Positions 52,234 to 60,737 of a stretch of 64,000 bases of DNA are shown here, piece after piece. The translations under genes were made by a program, and so were the position numbers. The notes under the pieces are model-generated. The model saw only the letters and a program-made list of their open reading frames with translations, did no database searches and was not told where the DNA came from. This DNA comes from DAOTXN01 sp034435435 (GTDB lineage Bacteria > Chloroflexota > Anaerolineae > S140-20), in contig DAOTXN010000130.1 of NCBI GenBank assembly GCA_034435435.1, positions 1-64,000 on the forward strand. Direction: 5' to 3'. The first letter of the stretch is position 1. Every line of letters starts with the position of its first letter.

Positions 52234-53358
52234 ATGAACGGACTGGTGCTAAATTCTCAATTGCTTCAAGTCCCCCTCTACATCGCCGGCAAGTGTCCTG
52301 AACAGATCGGTCAAGAGCCGGGATCGAACGGGGTTATCAAGCTTGGTTCCAACGAAAACCCCCTCGGTCCCAGCCCGTTGGCCCTCGCTGCGCTGCGCGG
52401 CGCGCTAGAGACGGCGCATCGCTATCCCGGCGCAGGTGAAAACGAGTTGCGCCGCAAGCTGGCGGCCTATCACGGTGGCCGCCTCGGCGCAGAAAATTTC
52501 ATCATTGGCAACGGCGCTACCGATATTTTGCGCATGATCGCCCAGGCCTTCATCTCCGCGGGAGGGGAATCGGTCACGTGTCAGGTCAGCTTTCCTCTCT
52601 TTGCCCTGCTGACCACAATGTACGGTGGCCGGTCCGTCCAGGTAGCCCCGTGTCACGATTATCAGTTGGACCTGGCGGCGATGGCCGAGGCAATCACCCC
52701 TCAGACGCGCCTTGTCTGGCTGTGCTCACCGAATAACCCCACCGGTCTGATTCTGAAACAGAGGGCAGTGGACGAGTTCATTGAGCAACTCCCCGAACAC
52801 ATCGTGGTCGTCTTTGACGAGGCCTACGTTGACTTTGTCACCGACGCCGAGCAGGTCAATAGTCTACGCTACGTCCATCAAGGGCGCAACGTCATCACTG
52901 TGCGTAGCTTTTCCAAGAGCGCCGGCCTGGCCGGCCTGCGCGTGGGCTATGGCATCGCCCGGCCGGACCTGATCGCGTACCTCTCGCGCACGGTCCTCCC
53001 GTTCAACACCAGCGCCCTGGCGCTGGTCGCCGCCAGCGCCAGCCTGGATGATCACGTGTTCCTCCGGCAAAGCCGAGAGTTGGTGCAGCAGGAACGGCAA
53101 TTTTTGTATACTCGCCTGACAGAAATGGGGTTGACCTGCTTGCCGAGCCAGGCCAACTTTGTGGTGGTGCTCGATCCGCCCGGGGGTGCGCCGGCCTTGG
53201 TAGAAGCCTTGCTCCATCGGGGCATCATCATCCGGCCAATGGGAAATTTTGGACTGCCCAACGCTTTGCGGGTGACGGTCGGGTTGCGGGAGCAAAACAG
53301 GCGGTTCCTAGAAGTCGTGCGCACCGTGCTACCCCAGACATCGGTCGCGCCGTCCTAG
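52234..53358 (+). CDS. hisC: histidinol-phosphate aminotransferase-like enzyme
   Basis: 374 residues, PLP-dependent class I/II aminotransferase. Signatures: KLGSNENPLGPSPLAL, RYPGAGENELRRKLA, NGATDILRMIAQAF, CSPNNPTG, VFDEAYVDF and the PLP-Lys in VRSFSKSAGLAGLRVGY. GGAGG precedes the ATG. No other histidine gene is present; the gene lies in the glycan cluster, so it may transaminate a different substrate. An 198-base gap without recognisable gene separates it from the TIM-barrel-like gene. Confidence 0.9.
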   Translation: MNGLVLNSQLLQVPLYIAGKCPEQIGQEPGSNGVIKLGSNENPLGPSPLALAALRGALETAHRYPGAGENELRRKLAAYHGGRLGAENFIIGNGATDILRMIAQAFISAGGESVTCQVSFPLFALLTTMYGGRSVQVAPCHDYQLDLAAMAEAITPQTRLVWLCSPNNPTGLILKQRAVDEFIEQLPEHIVVVFDEAYVDFVTDAEQVNSLRYVHQGRNVITVRSFSKSAGLAGLRVGYGIARPDLIAYLSRTVLPFNTSALALVAASASLDDHVFLRQSRELVQQERQFLYTRLTEMGLTCLPSQANFVVVLDPPGGAPALVEALLHRGIIIRPMGNFGLPNALRVTVGLREQNRRFLEVVRTVLPQTSVAPS

Positions 53359-53369
53359 CCGGGGTCCGT

Positions 53370-53387
53370 CCCTGTTTCAAAACAGGG
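53370..53387 (+). terminator. hairpin after hisC-like gene
   Basis: CCCTGTTT-CA-AAACAGGG is a perfect 8-base stem, 12 bases after the stop codon, followed by TTT. A plausible intrinsic terminator. Confidence 0.55.
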
Positions 53388-53445
53388 TTTATGGCTCTTG
53401 CAGCGAGTCCGCTGCGCCTACACATGTTATGCAAGGAGTTGGAAA

Positions 53446-55479
53446 ATGAAAAACCTCAAATACACACTCATCGCATTCGGCCTGGCGCTGATGGGGCTGG
53501 GCTTTGTGTGGGGCCTGGTCCAATCACCTCGCCCAACCCACGCCAGGACGGCCAACACAAGCATGGCCGTCACCACTGCGCTCGCAATCTCTGGCGAGCT
53601 GAACCCCAACCCGCCGCCCAACCCGGTCAAGCTGATCTTTATCCATCACTCCACCGGCGAAAACTGGCTCAACAATAGCAACGGCGCGTTGCTGCAAGCC
53701 CTCAACAACAACCACTATTACGTTAGCGACGGCGGCGGCAGCGGCGGCCCCTACGACATCGGCTCGCGCACCGACCTCGGCGACTGGTGGGAGTGGTTCG
53801 CCGGACCCGACGCATACACCATCACCCAATGGCTCTACAACCTGGACCAGACCCGGGCCAACGCCATCCCCAACCCCGACCCGGACGCCGAAAACGAAAT
53901 CGTCATGTTCAAGTCTTGCTTTCCCAACTCCAACATCTGGGGCAACCCCGATGACCCGCCCAACCCCGACCCCGACCCACCGCGCGGCTTTACCCCTGGC
54001 TCGCTCGACCACAACGTGGCCAACATCAAACGCATCTACATCGACATCCTGGAATACTTTGAAACACGGCAGGACAAACTGTTCATCGTCATCGTCGCGC
54101 CGCCGCTGATGGAGAGCAGCACCGACGCCACCCGCGCCGCCAACGCCCGCGCCGTGAGCCGCTGGCTGATGGACGAGTGGCTGACCGATTATCCCCATCA
54201 CAACGTGGCCGTGTTCGACTTTTACAACGTGCTCACCACCAACGGCGGCGACCCCGACACCAACGACATGGGCTGGCCCACCGGCAACCACCACCGCCTG
54301 ATCACCACCACCACTCCCATTACAATCCAGCACAAAACTAACGGGGACGACGACGGCGAGCCAAACTATCTGGAATATCCCTCTGAGGGCGGCACCAACG
54401 ACCATCCCAGTCAGGCCGGCAATCGCAAGGCCACCGGCGAGTACGTCGCGCTACTCAACGTGTATTACAATTGCTGGAAATTTGGCGATTGTGGAGAGGA
54501 AGCAGTGATCGATTGGCTCTCGCTCACTGCCCTCAGCGACACGGTCGCCATCCATGCCGGACAAGAGGCCACCTTTACTCTCTCGATTAGCGCCAGTGCG
54601 GGCGTCACCGGCCCGGTAGCCCTGGCGCTGAGCCAGCCGCCGGTGGGCGTCTTGGCTGCCTTTGATGTCAACCCGCTCGACCCGCCAGGCTCTAGTCAGC
54701 TCACGCTCGAAAACACGGACCAGCTCACACCCACCACCTATGCCATGACAGTCACGGCCGTGTACACTCCCCTGGGTCTCTCAGACAGTGTGCCTATCTC
54801 CCTGATCGTCACCCTGCCACCCACCTTCACTTTTAGCCTCGCGCCGATCAGCCGCACCGTGCTGGCCGGCAACGCGGTCACCTTTACCGGCTACCTGACC
54901 GCATTGTATGGCTTTGACCAGTCCATCGCCCTGTCAGTCTCGGACCCGCCCACGGGGATGCAGACCCTTTGGGAGGTAACGCCTGTGCACCCTCAGCCGA
55001 CGGCCCACAGCCAGCTCATCGTATGGACCGAGGCGACACTGCCCCCCGCCGTGTACCTGTTCCAGACCCGCGCCGCCGCCGATCAGATGCAGGTCGCCCG
55101 CCCGCTCACGCTGACCGTGATCACCACGACCGACACGAGCGACTTTGCACTGACGATCACACCCTTCAGCCGGACCGTGCGCCCGCCCCAGACCGTCACT
55201 TACACCGTCGCGATCAGTAGCATCGACGGCTTTACCCGCCCGGTATCCCTCTCGGTCCTGGGGCTGCCAACGGACAGCACGGCCGACTGGAGCGCGAATC
55301 CTGTCTCGCCGGGGCAGCATGCGACGCTCTCTGTGGCGACCGCTTTGCTCTCACCGCCCGGTCCCTACGCGCTGTTCGTCACCGGACAGGCCGGCATCCG
55401 CGCCCACATTGAGCCTGCTGGACTGGTCGTAGACTATCCCTATCGCCTGTACTTGCCAATCCTGCAAAAACAGGGATAA
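53446..55479 (+). CDS. secreted SGNH-like protein with Ig-like repeats and FLP tail
   Basis: 677 residues. Signal peptide (about 1-35), then an SGNH-hydrolase-like domain (about 60-345) with KLIFIHHSTGENWL, MFKSCFPNSN and FIVIVAPPLMES. Three beta-sandwich, Ig-like repeats follow (about 365-660), each with the pattern F-x-L-x-I-x-x-x-x-x-T-V and V-x-L-x-V. It ends YRLYLPILQKQG, an FLP tail. A likely role is esterase (deacylase) or transferase on the exported glycan. AAGGAG before ATG 53446. Confidence 0.82.
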   Translation: MKNLKYTLIAFGLALMGLGFVWGLVQSPRPTHARTANTSMAVTTALAISGELNPNPPPNPVKLIFIHHSTGENWLNNSNGALLQALNNNHYYVSDGGGSGGPYDIGSRTDLGDWWEWFAGPDAYTITQWLYNLDQTRANAIPNPDPDAENEIVMFKSCFPNSNIWGNPDDPPNPDPDPPRGFTPGSLDHNVANIKRIYIDILEYFETRQDKLFIVIVAPPLMESSTDATRAANARAVSRWLMDEWLTDYPHHNVAVFDFYNVLTTNGGDPDTNDMGWPTGNHHRLITTTTPITIQHKTNGDDDGEPNYLEYPSEGGTNDHPSQAGNRKATGEYVALLNVYYNCWKFGDCGEEAVIDWLSLTALSDTVAIHAGQEATFTLSISASAGVTGPVALALSQPPVGVLAAFDVNPLDPPGSSQLTLENTDQLTPTTYAMTVTAVYTPLGLSDSVPISLIVTLPPTFTFSLAPISRTVLAGNAVTFTGYLTALYGFDQSIALSVSDPPTGMQTLWEVTPVHPQPTAHSQLIVWTEATLPPAVYLFQTRAAADQMQVARPLTLTVITTTDTSDFALTITPFSRTVRPPQTVTYTVAISSIDGFTRPVSLSVLGLPTDSTADWSANPVSPGQHATLSVATALLSPPGPYALFVTGQAGIRAHIEPAGLVVDYPYRLYLPILQKQG

Positions 55480-55481
55480 TC

Positions 55482-55500
55482 TCAGGTGCGTCGCACCTGA
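55482..55500. repeat. dispersed palindromic element, copy C (short)
   Basis: TCAGGTGCG-T-CGCACCTGA, the outer part only of the palindrome seen at 5615, 7309 and 61731. It lies directly after the stop codon of the SGNH-like gene. Confidence 0.8.
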
Positions 55501-55521
55501 AGGATGGAATGGAGGTCAACG

Positions 55522-56406
55522 GTGTCCAGTCGCCGCAAGATCGGCTTGGGAATAGGCTTTGGAACCCTGCTGATTCTCGGAGTGGGAGGCTATATTATGT
55601 GGCCGCGGCTGCGCACCTTTATCCCGCTGCCGGTGGCCCACGAGCCGATGCAGGCCGACGGCAGCTACACCAACATCATCTTTTTGCACCATTCCACCGG
55701 GACCAACCTGATTGCCCAGGGCAACGTGCGCCCGTTGCTGAGCGAGCTGGGCTACCAGTTCTGGGACCACGGTTACAACTACCAGGGCCTGGTTCGCCCG
55801 GACGGCACGCGCACCGGCACCAGTTATCGCATTCCGGGGAACATGGGACGCGGCAACACAGATGTAGATGGCCTGGCGGCGCTGTTCAAACAACCGGTCG
55901 CCGCCGCGCCGTTACACTCTGCGGGGCAGGCCGACCCGCCGAACAACGCCTTTAGCCGCCTGCTGCAGCACGAGGTCATCGTCGTCAAATCTTGTTTTCC
56001 CAACAGCGCGGTCAAAGACGAGGCCATGCAGCGCCAATTCCAGGCCTGGTATCTGGAGATACGCGACGTCATCGGCCAGCATCCCGACCGGATTTTTATC
56101 CTCGTCACCTCCCCGCCGCTCCATCCGCTGGCGACCAACGCAGAAGAGGCCAGCCGGGCGCGGGCCGTTGCCAACTGGCTCAAGTCAGACGAGTATCTGG
56201 CCGGTCAGCCCAATCTTTTTGTGTTTGACTTGTTCGACCTGCTGGCCGACCCCGCCACCCACACGCTGCGATCCGAGTATCAACTGAGCGCAGACAAGCG
56301 CGACTCGCACCCTAACCGGGTGGCCAACGAGACGATTGGCCCGCTGTTCGTGGCGTTTATAGACCAGGCGATCAAGACTTTTACCTCCCGCTTGGCCGAT
56401 GACTGA
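55522..56406 (+). CDS. membrane-anchored SGNH-like paralog
   Basis: 294 residues. Start at GTG 55522, 5 bases after GGAGGT; an ATG 6 codons earlier has no such site. An N-terminal membrane anchor (IGLGIGFGTLLILGVGGYIMW) is followed by the SGNH-like domain: IIFLHHSTGTNLI, VVKSCFPNSAV and FILVTSPPLHPLAT. These motifs match the larger protein before it. No FLP tail. Probably acts at the outer face of the membrane on the same glycan as its paralog. It is the last gene of the plus-strand cluster. Confidence 0.82.
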   Translation: MSSRRKIGLGIGFGTLLILGVGGYIMWPRLRTFIPLPVAHEPMQADGSYTNIIFLHHSTGTNLIAQGNVRPLLSELGYQFWDHGYNYQGLVRPDGTRTGTSYRIPGNMGRGNTDVDGLAALFKQPVAAAPLHSAGQADPPNNAFSRLLQHEVIVVKSCFPNSAVKDEAMQRQFQAWYLEIRDVIGQHPDRIFILVTSPPLHPLATNAEEASRARAVANWLKSDEYLAGQPNLFVFDLFDLLADPATHTLRSEYQLSADKRDSHPNRVANETIGPLFVAFIDQAIKTFTSRLADD

Positions 56407-56525
56407 GTGCGGCTGGAATAGATTCATCCTCCCGAGCGCTCATCACCGCCGCCGCGTTTGAGCCGATTTTTCGCTGCTGCGTTTGCGAAAGGTATGGGCC
56501 GCTGAGGGCTACAAGACACCGTCTC

Positions 56526-59516
56526 TCAGTCGCCAACCAGCGATAGGATTTCCGCCAACGAGGGTGTTGGGGTGATTGGGGCCGCGGCGCTGGCTCCCAG
56601 TCGCGCCAGCGCGTTCCTGGCCCGCTGCCGGCGTTGGCCGGGCAGTTGCGGCTGATCGAGCAAGAAAACCAGGAGCATCCCGGCTTGCGCGGCATCTCCG
56701 CGCTCAATCAGCAGGCAGGCGATCTCGAGCAAAATGTCGAGGACCGTAAGCGTTTCTTGGATCTCGTGGGCCTGGCCCAGGGCTAGCCGGAGTTGGCGCA
56801 GCGCTTTATCCCACTCTCCCGAACTGGCGGCAATCTGCCCCAGGCGATAGCGGCCATCGGCCTCGCCAGAGCGGTCGCCGATCTCCTGGCTGACGAGCAC
56901 CGCGCGCTGGCAAAACCGCTGGGCGGCGGCGTGGTCCCCCAGTTGGCGGTTCAGCTCGCCCAGGGTCAGGCAGGCCTGCATGACGCCGTATTGGTCGCCC
57001 AGCTCCTCATAGATGACCAGGCTGCGCCGCACAAACTCCTGCGCTTGTTCGTATTGCCCCAGCTCGCGTTGACTCAAGCTCAGGCCGGTGAGCAGATGGG
57101 CCATCGTCTGCAGGTCGCCGCTACTGTCGCCGACAGCAAGGCCTTCTTGGCAGCGCTGGCGGGCCGTTTCATAGTCCTCGCGCATAAAGGCGACCCCGGC
57201 CAGTTCCAGCAGAGCAATGGCTTGGCCCCAGCAGTCCTCGATCTGCCGGCGCAGCGCCAGGCATTCCTGCAAGCGACGCTCGGCCACGTCCAGGTCCCCC
57301 TGCAGGCGGGCGATTCCACCCATGTGGCCCAGGATAAAGGCGACCTCGGCCGGCGCATCGAGCTCGCGCAGCGCCTCCAGGCTGGCAGCCAGCAAGTTCT
57401 GCGCCGGCTCATATTGCGCCAGGGACGAGCAGAACCTGGCCTCGCGGGCCATGGCCCGGTTGTAGGCCAGTTGAGTCGCGCGGCCGGCGTCGGCGACCTC
57501 TTGCAGAGCCAGCCGAGCAGTGCGGAACGCCTCCAGCCCGTCCCGGAACCGGCTGCGGAGCAGGTAGAAATGGTAGAGGCCGCCGGTCGCAGCGGCAAGC
57601 CCTGCCACGTCCCGCCGTTCGACCAGCCACTGCCAGGCCGCGCGGGTGTCCTCGACCTGGTCTTCGATTTCCATCAAGGCGCGCTTTTGATCGCGCCCTT
57701 GAAGGCGCTCCTCGTTTTGCGCCAAAAGCCTGGCATAATAGCCGGCGTGCGACGCCCGGATGGCTTGCACTTCGCCGGCCTGATCCAGCTTTTCCCAGGC
57801 AAAGCGCCGCGCCACCTCGTGCAACTGGTAGGTGGTTCCTCTGCGCCAGACCAGCGCCTTGTCTGCCAATGCCGCCAGGGCCGGCAACGATGCCCCGGCT
57901 ACCTGGATAGCCGCGTCTCGGGAAAAGGGACCGCAGAACACGGCCAGGCGTTGGAACACGGCCCGCTCGTCCGGCGTGAGCCGGCTCCACGACCAGTCGA
58001 AAACCGCGCGCAGGCTGCGCTGTCGCGGCGCGACGTCGCGCCGAGAAGTGACCAGGAAATCGAGGCTGCGCTCGATCTCGCCAGCGATTTCGGCGCAGGT
58101 GAGTTGGTGCGCCCAGGCCGCGGCCAGTTCGATGCCCAGCGGCAGCCCCTGGACAGCCCGGCAGATGCGCGCCGCTGCCTCGCCCTCCGCCGCGATAAAG
58201 TCTGCCTGGACGCGCCGGGCGCGACGCGCGAACAACTGGACCGAGGCGAACGCTTGCGCATCCGGCGATCCCGGCGGAGGGACGGGCAGGCCGTCCAACG
58301 CAAAGACCCGCTCGGCCTGCAAGTTGAGCCGCTGGCGCGAGGCGGCCAGGATCTTCACGCCGGGGGCCTGGGCCAGCAGCTCGCACAGCCAGTCGGCGGC
58401 GTCGGACCACTCTTCCAGGTTGTCCAACACCAGCAGCAGCTCTCGTGAGCGCAAAAAGGCCAGCAGCCGGGCGCGCGGGTCGGGCGGACCGGAGGGAGGA
58501 CAGCCCAGCGCGTCGGCTACGGCCTGGGCCAGCGCGTCGGGGCCGCCGGGTTGGGCCGCCAGGAGGGGCGCGAACCACACGCCGTTGAGGAACATTGGCT
58601 CACAGGCCGCGGCGACCTCCAGAGCCAGGCGGGTCTTACCGGCCCCGCCCGGGCCTAGAATCGTCAGCAGGCGGGTGTTGGGCGCTGCCAACAGGCGGCG
58701 CAGTTCGGCAATTTCGGCTTGCCGGCCTACAAAGCCGGTGGTGCTCGCCGGCAGGTTGTGGCGCGGAGCGCTCATGGCGGCCCTGATCCGCTCGTACAGC
58801 GCGGACGTCTCGGTTGAAGGCTCGACGTCCAGTTCTTTGCGCAGCAGGCGGCGGCAGCGTTGGTACTGGGCCAAGGCGGCCGAGCGTTGGCCGGTGCGCG
58901 CCAGTGCCAACATGAGCTGGCAATGGGCCTCCTCGCGCCAGGCGTCCAGCGCCAGCAGCCGGGTGGCGTCGTCAATCACCAGGTCATATTGACCGGCGTC
59001 CAGGTGGAGCTGGGTGAGCGTGTGCAGGGCGTGCAGAGCCAGTTCTCGATAGCGCGCCCGCTGCGCCAGCATCCATTCCTCAAAGGCGGGCGCGTCGCGC
59101 ACGAAAAAGCCGCCCAAAAAGTCTCCTGTGTAGAGCGCAGTGACCTCCTGCAACTGCCGGACGCGCTCGTCAGGCGCAAGCGTCGCCGGGGGGCGCAAGC
59201 CCTGCTCGAAAGCGGCGGCGTCCAGAAAACAGGGGGTGGCCGGGTTCAGCTCGAGCGTTTCGCGGGTGATGATCAGATAGGGTTCCAGCATGCGGCGCAG
59301 GTTGGCGACGACCTGGCGCAGGTTGTTCCTGGCGTCAACGTCGGACATTTCGCCCCACAGCAGCGCAGCCAGGTCGTCGCGACGCTGGGCGCGGCCGGTC
59401 ACGGCCAGATAAGCCAGCAGCGCGGGGGCCTTGGCCGAGATGAACGCCGTCAGGGGCGCGCCGTTCAAGACGATGCGCAGGCCGCCAAACACACGAATTT
59501 CCAAACCGGTTGCCAT
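56526..59516 (-). CDS. BTAD-AAA-TPR transcriptional regulator
   Basis: 996 residues. OmpR-like winged helix (LEIRVFGGLRIVLNG, ALLAYLAVTGRAQRRDDLAALLWGEM, ARNNLRQVVANLRRML), BTAD (YTGDFLGGFFVRDAPAFEEW to about 250), a STAND-type ATPase with Walker A GPGGAGKTRLAL (about 286-297) and ELLLVLDNLEEW, then helical TPR-like repeats to the end. Unlike the other BTAD protein in this window it has no C-terminal HTH. The upstream region holds a SARP-type direct repeat in front of the divergent small gene. Start at ATG 59516. Confidence 0.92.
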   Translation of the reverse strand: MATGLEIRVFGGLRIVLNGAPLTAFISAKAPALLAYLAVTGRAQRRDDLAALLWGEMSDVDARNNLRQVVANLRRMLEPYLIITRETLELNPATPCFLDAAAFEQGLRPPATLAPDERVRQLQEVTALYTGDFLGGFFVRDAPAFEEWMLAQRARYRELALHALHTLTQLHLDAGQYDLVIDDATRLLALDAWREEAHCQLMLALARTGQRSAALAQYQRCRRLLRKELDVEPSTETSALYERIRAAMSAPRHNLPASTTGFVGRQAEIAELRRLLAAPNTRLLTILGPGGAGKTRLALEVAAACEPMFLNGVWFAPLLAAQPGGPDALAQAVADALGCPPSGPPDPRARLLAFLRSRELLLVLDNLEEWSDAADWLCELLAQAPGVKILAASRQRLNLQAERVFALDGLPVPPPGSPDAQAFASVQLFARRARRVQADFIAAEGEAAARICRAVQGLPLGIELAAAWAHQLTCAEIAGEIERSLDFLVTSRRDVAPRQRSLRAVFDWSWSRLTPDERAVFQRLAVFCGPFSRDAAIQVAGASLPALAALADKALVWRRGTTYQLHEVARRFAWEKLDQAGEVQAIRASHAGYYARLLAQNEERLQGRDQKRALMEIEDQVEDTRAAWQWLVERRDVAGLAAATGGLYHFYLLRSRFRDGLEAFRTARLALQEVADAGRATQLAYNRAMAREARFCSSLAQYEPAQNLLAASLEALRELDAPAEVAFILGHMGGIARLQGDLDVAERRLQECLALRRQIEDCWGQAIALLELAGVAFMREDYETARQRCQEGLAVGDSSGDLQTMAHLLTGLSLSQRELGQYEQAQEFVRRSLVIYEELGDQYGVMQACLTLGELNRQLGDHAAAQRFCQRAVLVSQEIGDRSGEADGRYRLGQIAASSGEWDKALRQLRLALGQAHEIQETLTVLDILLEIACLLIERGDAAQAGMLLVFLLDQPQLPGQRRQRARNALARLGASAAAPITPTPSLAEILSLVGD

Positions 59517-59528
59517 TCCCCGCCCCAG

Positions 59529-59560
59529 TAAACGATCTCTAAACGATGGCCCGCTATAAT
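59529..59560 (+). promoter_or_regulatory. SARP-type promoter with direct repeats
   Basis: TAAACGAT at 59529-59536 and 59540-59547 (11-base period), then 7 bases to TATAAT (59555-59560). SARP activators bind heptamer direct repeats at 11-base spacing, with the downstream repeat about 8 bases from the -10. This would drive the small gene at 59602 and is next to the divergent BTAD gene. Confidence 0.7.
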
Positions 59561-59601
59561 AGGAGCAGTATAGTCCAATTGACACATCCAGACCAGGACA
59601 A

Positions 59602-59832
59602 ATGTCACATTACACACGCGATAGACCGGCCCGCTACCATATCTTTGTGCTCAGCCTGTGGGAGGCCGGCAGCAGCTACCCTGGCGGACCAGCGGTGTGG
59701 CGCTACAGCCTGGAAGACCCGCGTACGTCTGAGCGGCGGGGATTCAAGGACCTGGCGGAATTGGCGGCATTTTTAGACGAGTGGACGGCCGTATCGAATG
59801 AACGGCCGTCAGATGAATCAACCCATCATTAA
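59602..59832 (+). CDS. small FVL-LW family protein
   Basis: 76 residues, soluble, no signal peptide. FVLSLWEAG, AVWRYSLEDPRTSERRGFKDLAELAAFLDEW parallels the 69-residue protein at 11297 (FVLRLWTE, LRGSL, YYFRSWDQMVDHV). AGGACAA before the ATG. It is the first gene after a SARP-type promoter, divergent to the BTAD regulator, followed by the SRPBCC gene 37 bases on. Function unknown. Confidence 0.7.
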   Translation: MSHYTRDRPARYHIFVLSLWEAGSSYPGGPAVWRYSLEDPRTSERRGFKDLAELAAFLDEWTAVSNERPSDESTHH

Positions 59833-59869
59833 AGCGGTAACTCTACATTTCCAAAAGGAGGAAAGCAAA

Positions 59870-60304
59870 ATGAAAATTGAATCCAGTATCGTGATCAACC
59901 GGCCGGTCGAGGACGTGTGGGCGTATATGACCGACTTGGAGAAAACGTCGTTGTGGAACCCGGCCACCCTCGAAATGCGGCTCACCTCGGAAGGCCCGTT
60001 GCAAAAAGGGAGTAATTACGTATGGGTCGGGCAGTGGCTGGGGCGGCGCATCGAGTCGAGCTGCAAAGTGACGGAGTTTGAACCGGGTCGAGAATTCGCG
60101 TACAAGATCGTCTCGGGACCCTTCCCCGGCGCGGCCTCGACTGTCCTGGAGCCGGCGGCGGGCGGCGCCCGGGTGACAATCCGCTCCGAAGGGGAGATGG
60201 GCGGCTTTTTCAAGCTGGCCGAGCCGGTGGTAGCCGCCATGAGTAGGCGGCAGATGGAGAGCATGCTCGGCAACTTGAAAGACATCCTGGAAGCCCAAAG
60301 TTAG
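59870..60304 (+). CDS. SRPBCC (START/Bet v1-like) family protein
   Basis: 144 residues. Opens with IESSIVINRPVEDVWAYMTDLEKTSLWNP, the standard start of the polyketide cyclase/dehydrase-like SRPBCC group, and ends with a long C-terminal helix (RRQMESMLGNLKDILEA). It forms a hydrophobic ligand pocket; ligand unknown. AGGAGG precedes ATG 59870. Confidence 0.88.
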   Translation: MKIESSIVINRPVEDVWAYMTDLEKTSLWNPATLEMRLTSEGPLQKGSNYVWVGQWLGRRIESSCKVTEFEPGREFAYKIVSGPFPGAASTVLEPAAGGARVTIRSEGEMGGFFKLAEPVVAAMSRRQMESMLGNLKDILEAQS

Positions 60305-60349
60305 CGCGGCCGCGTGTGACGCGCCGAAAGCGCGAACGGAGGCTTGACC

Positions 60350-60694
60350 ATGAAACAATTGCCCTGGTTTGCCCTGCTGCTCACCCTGGCCCTGTGGCTG
60401 GCCGCTTGTGGGTCGGGGGATGGCAAACTCACCATCCAGACCGCCGGTATGCGCTTTGTCGAGGACGAGGTGCACGTCAAGGCCGGCCAGCCGGTGACGC
60501 TGCGCGTGGTCAACAAGGACGGCTACGCCCACGCCTTTGACATGGACGAGTTCGACATCCACGCGCCCTTGCCGGCCGGGGCGACCTTCGACGTCGCCTT
60601 TACGCCGACGGAGCCGGGCCGCTATCGCTTCTACTGCGGTTCGCCCGGCCACGAGGCGGCCGGCATGGTGGGCGTGCTGGTGGTCGAGCCGTAA
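60350..60694 (+). CDS. cupredoxin-domain lipoprotein
   Basis: 114 residues. Lipobox LAAC (Cys20) after a short signal peptide, then a cupredoxin fold. Likely copper ligands are His61 (GYAHAFD), Cys96, His101 and Met106 (YCGSPGHEAAGM). A small membrane-bound blue copper electron carrier, or a CuA-like donor/chaperone. GGAGG before ATG 60350. A diheme cytochrome gene follows, so both may be in one electron-transfer chain. Confidence 0.87.
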   Translation: MKQLPWFALLLTLALWLAACGSGDGKLTIQTAGMRFVEDEVHVKAGQPVTLRVVNKDGYAHAFDMDEFDIHAPLPAGATFDVAFTPTEPGRYRFYCGSPGHEAAGMVGVLVVEP

Positions 60695-60696
60695 GC

Positions 60697-60711
60697 AGGT
60701 GCGTCGCACCT
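60697..60711. repeat. dispersed palindromic element, copy D (short)
   Basis: AGGTGCG-T-CGCACCT directly after the cupredoxin stop codon; short form as at 55482. Confidence 0.8.
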
Positions 60712-60737
60712 AAATATCCTGAAAGGAGGAGTTTATC

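Noticed and set aside
9377..55479. FLP tails as LPXTG sortase substrates
   Set aside because: No Gly at the expected position, and no membrane segment or basic tail follows; the motif ends at the C-terminus.
56793..58448. 551-codon plus-strand frame opposite the BTAD regulator
   Set aside because: Antisense shadow of a GC-rich TPR/ATPase gene; no start site or domain.
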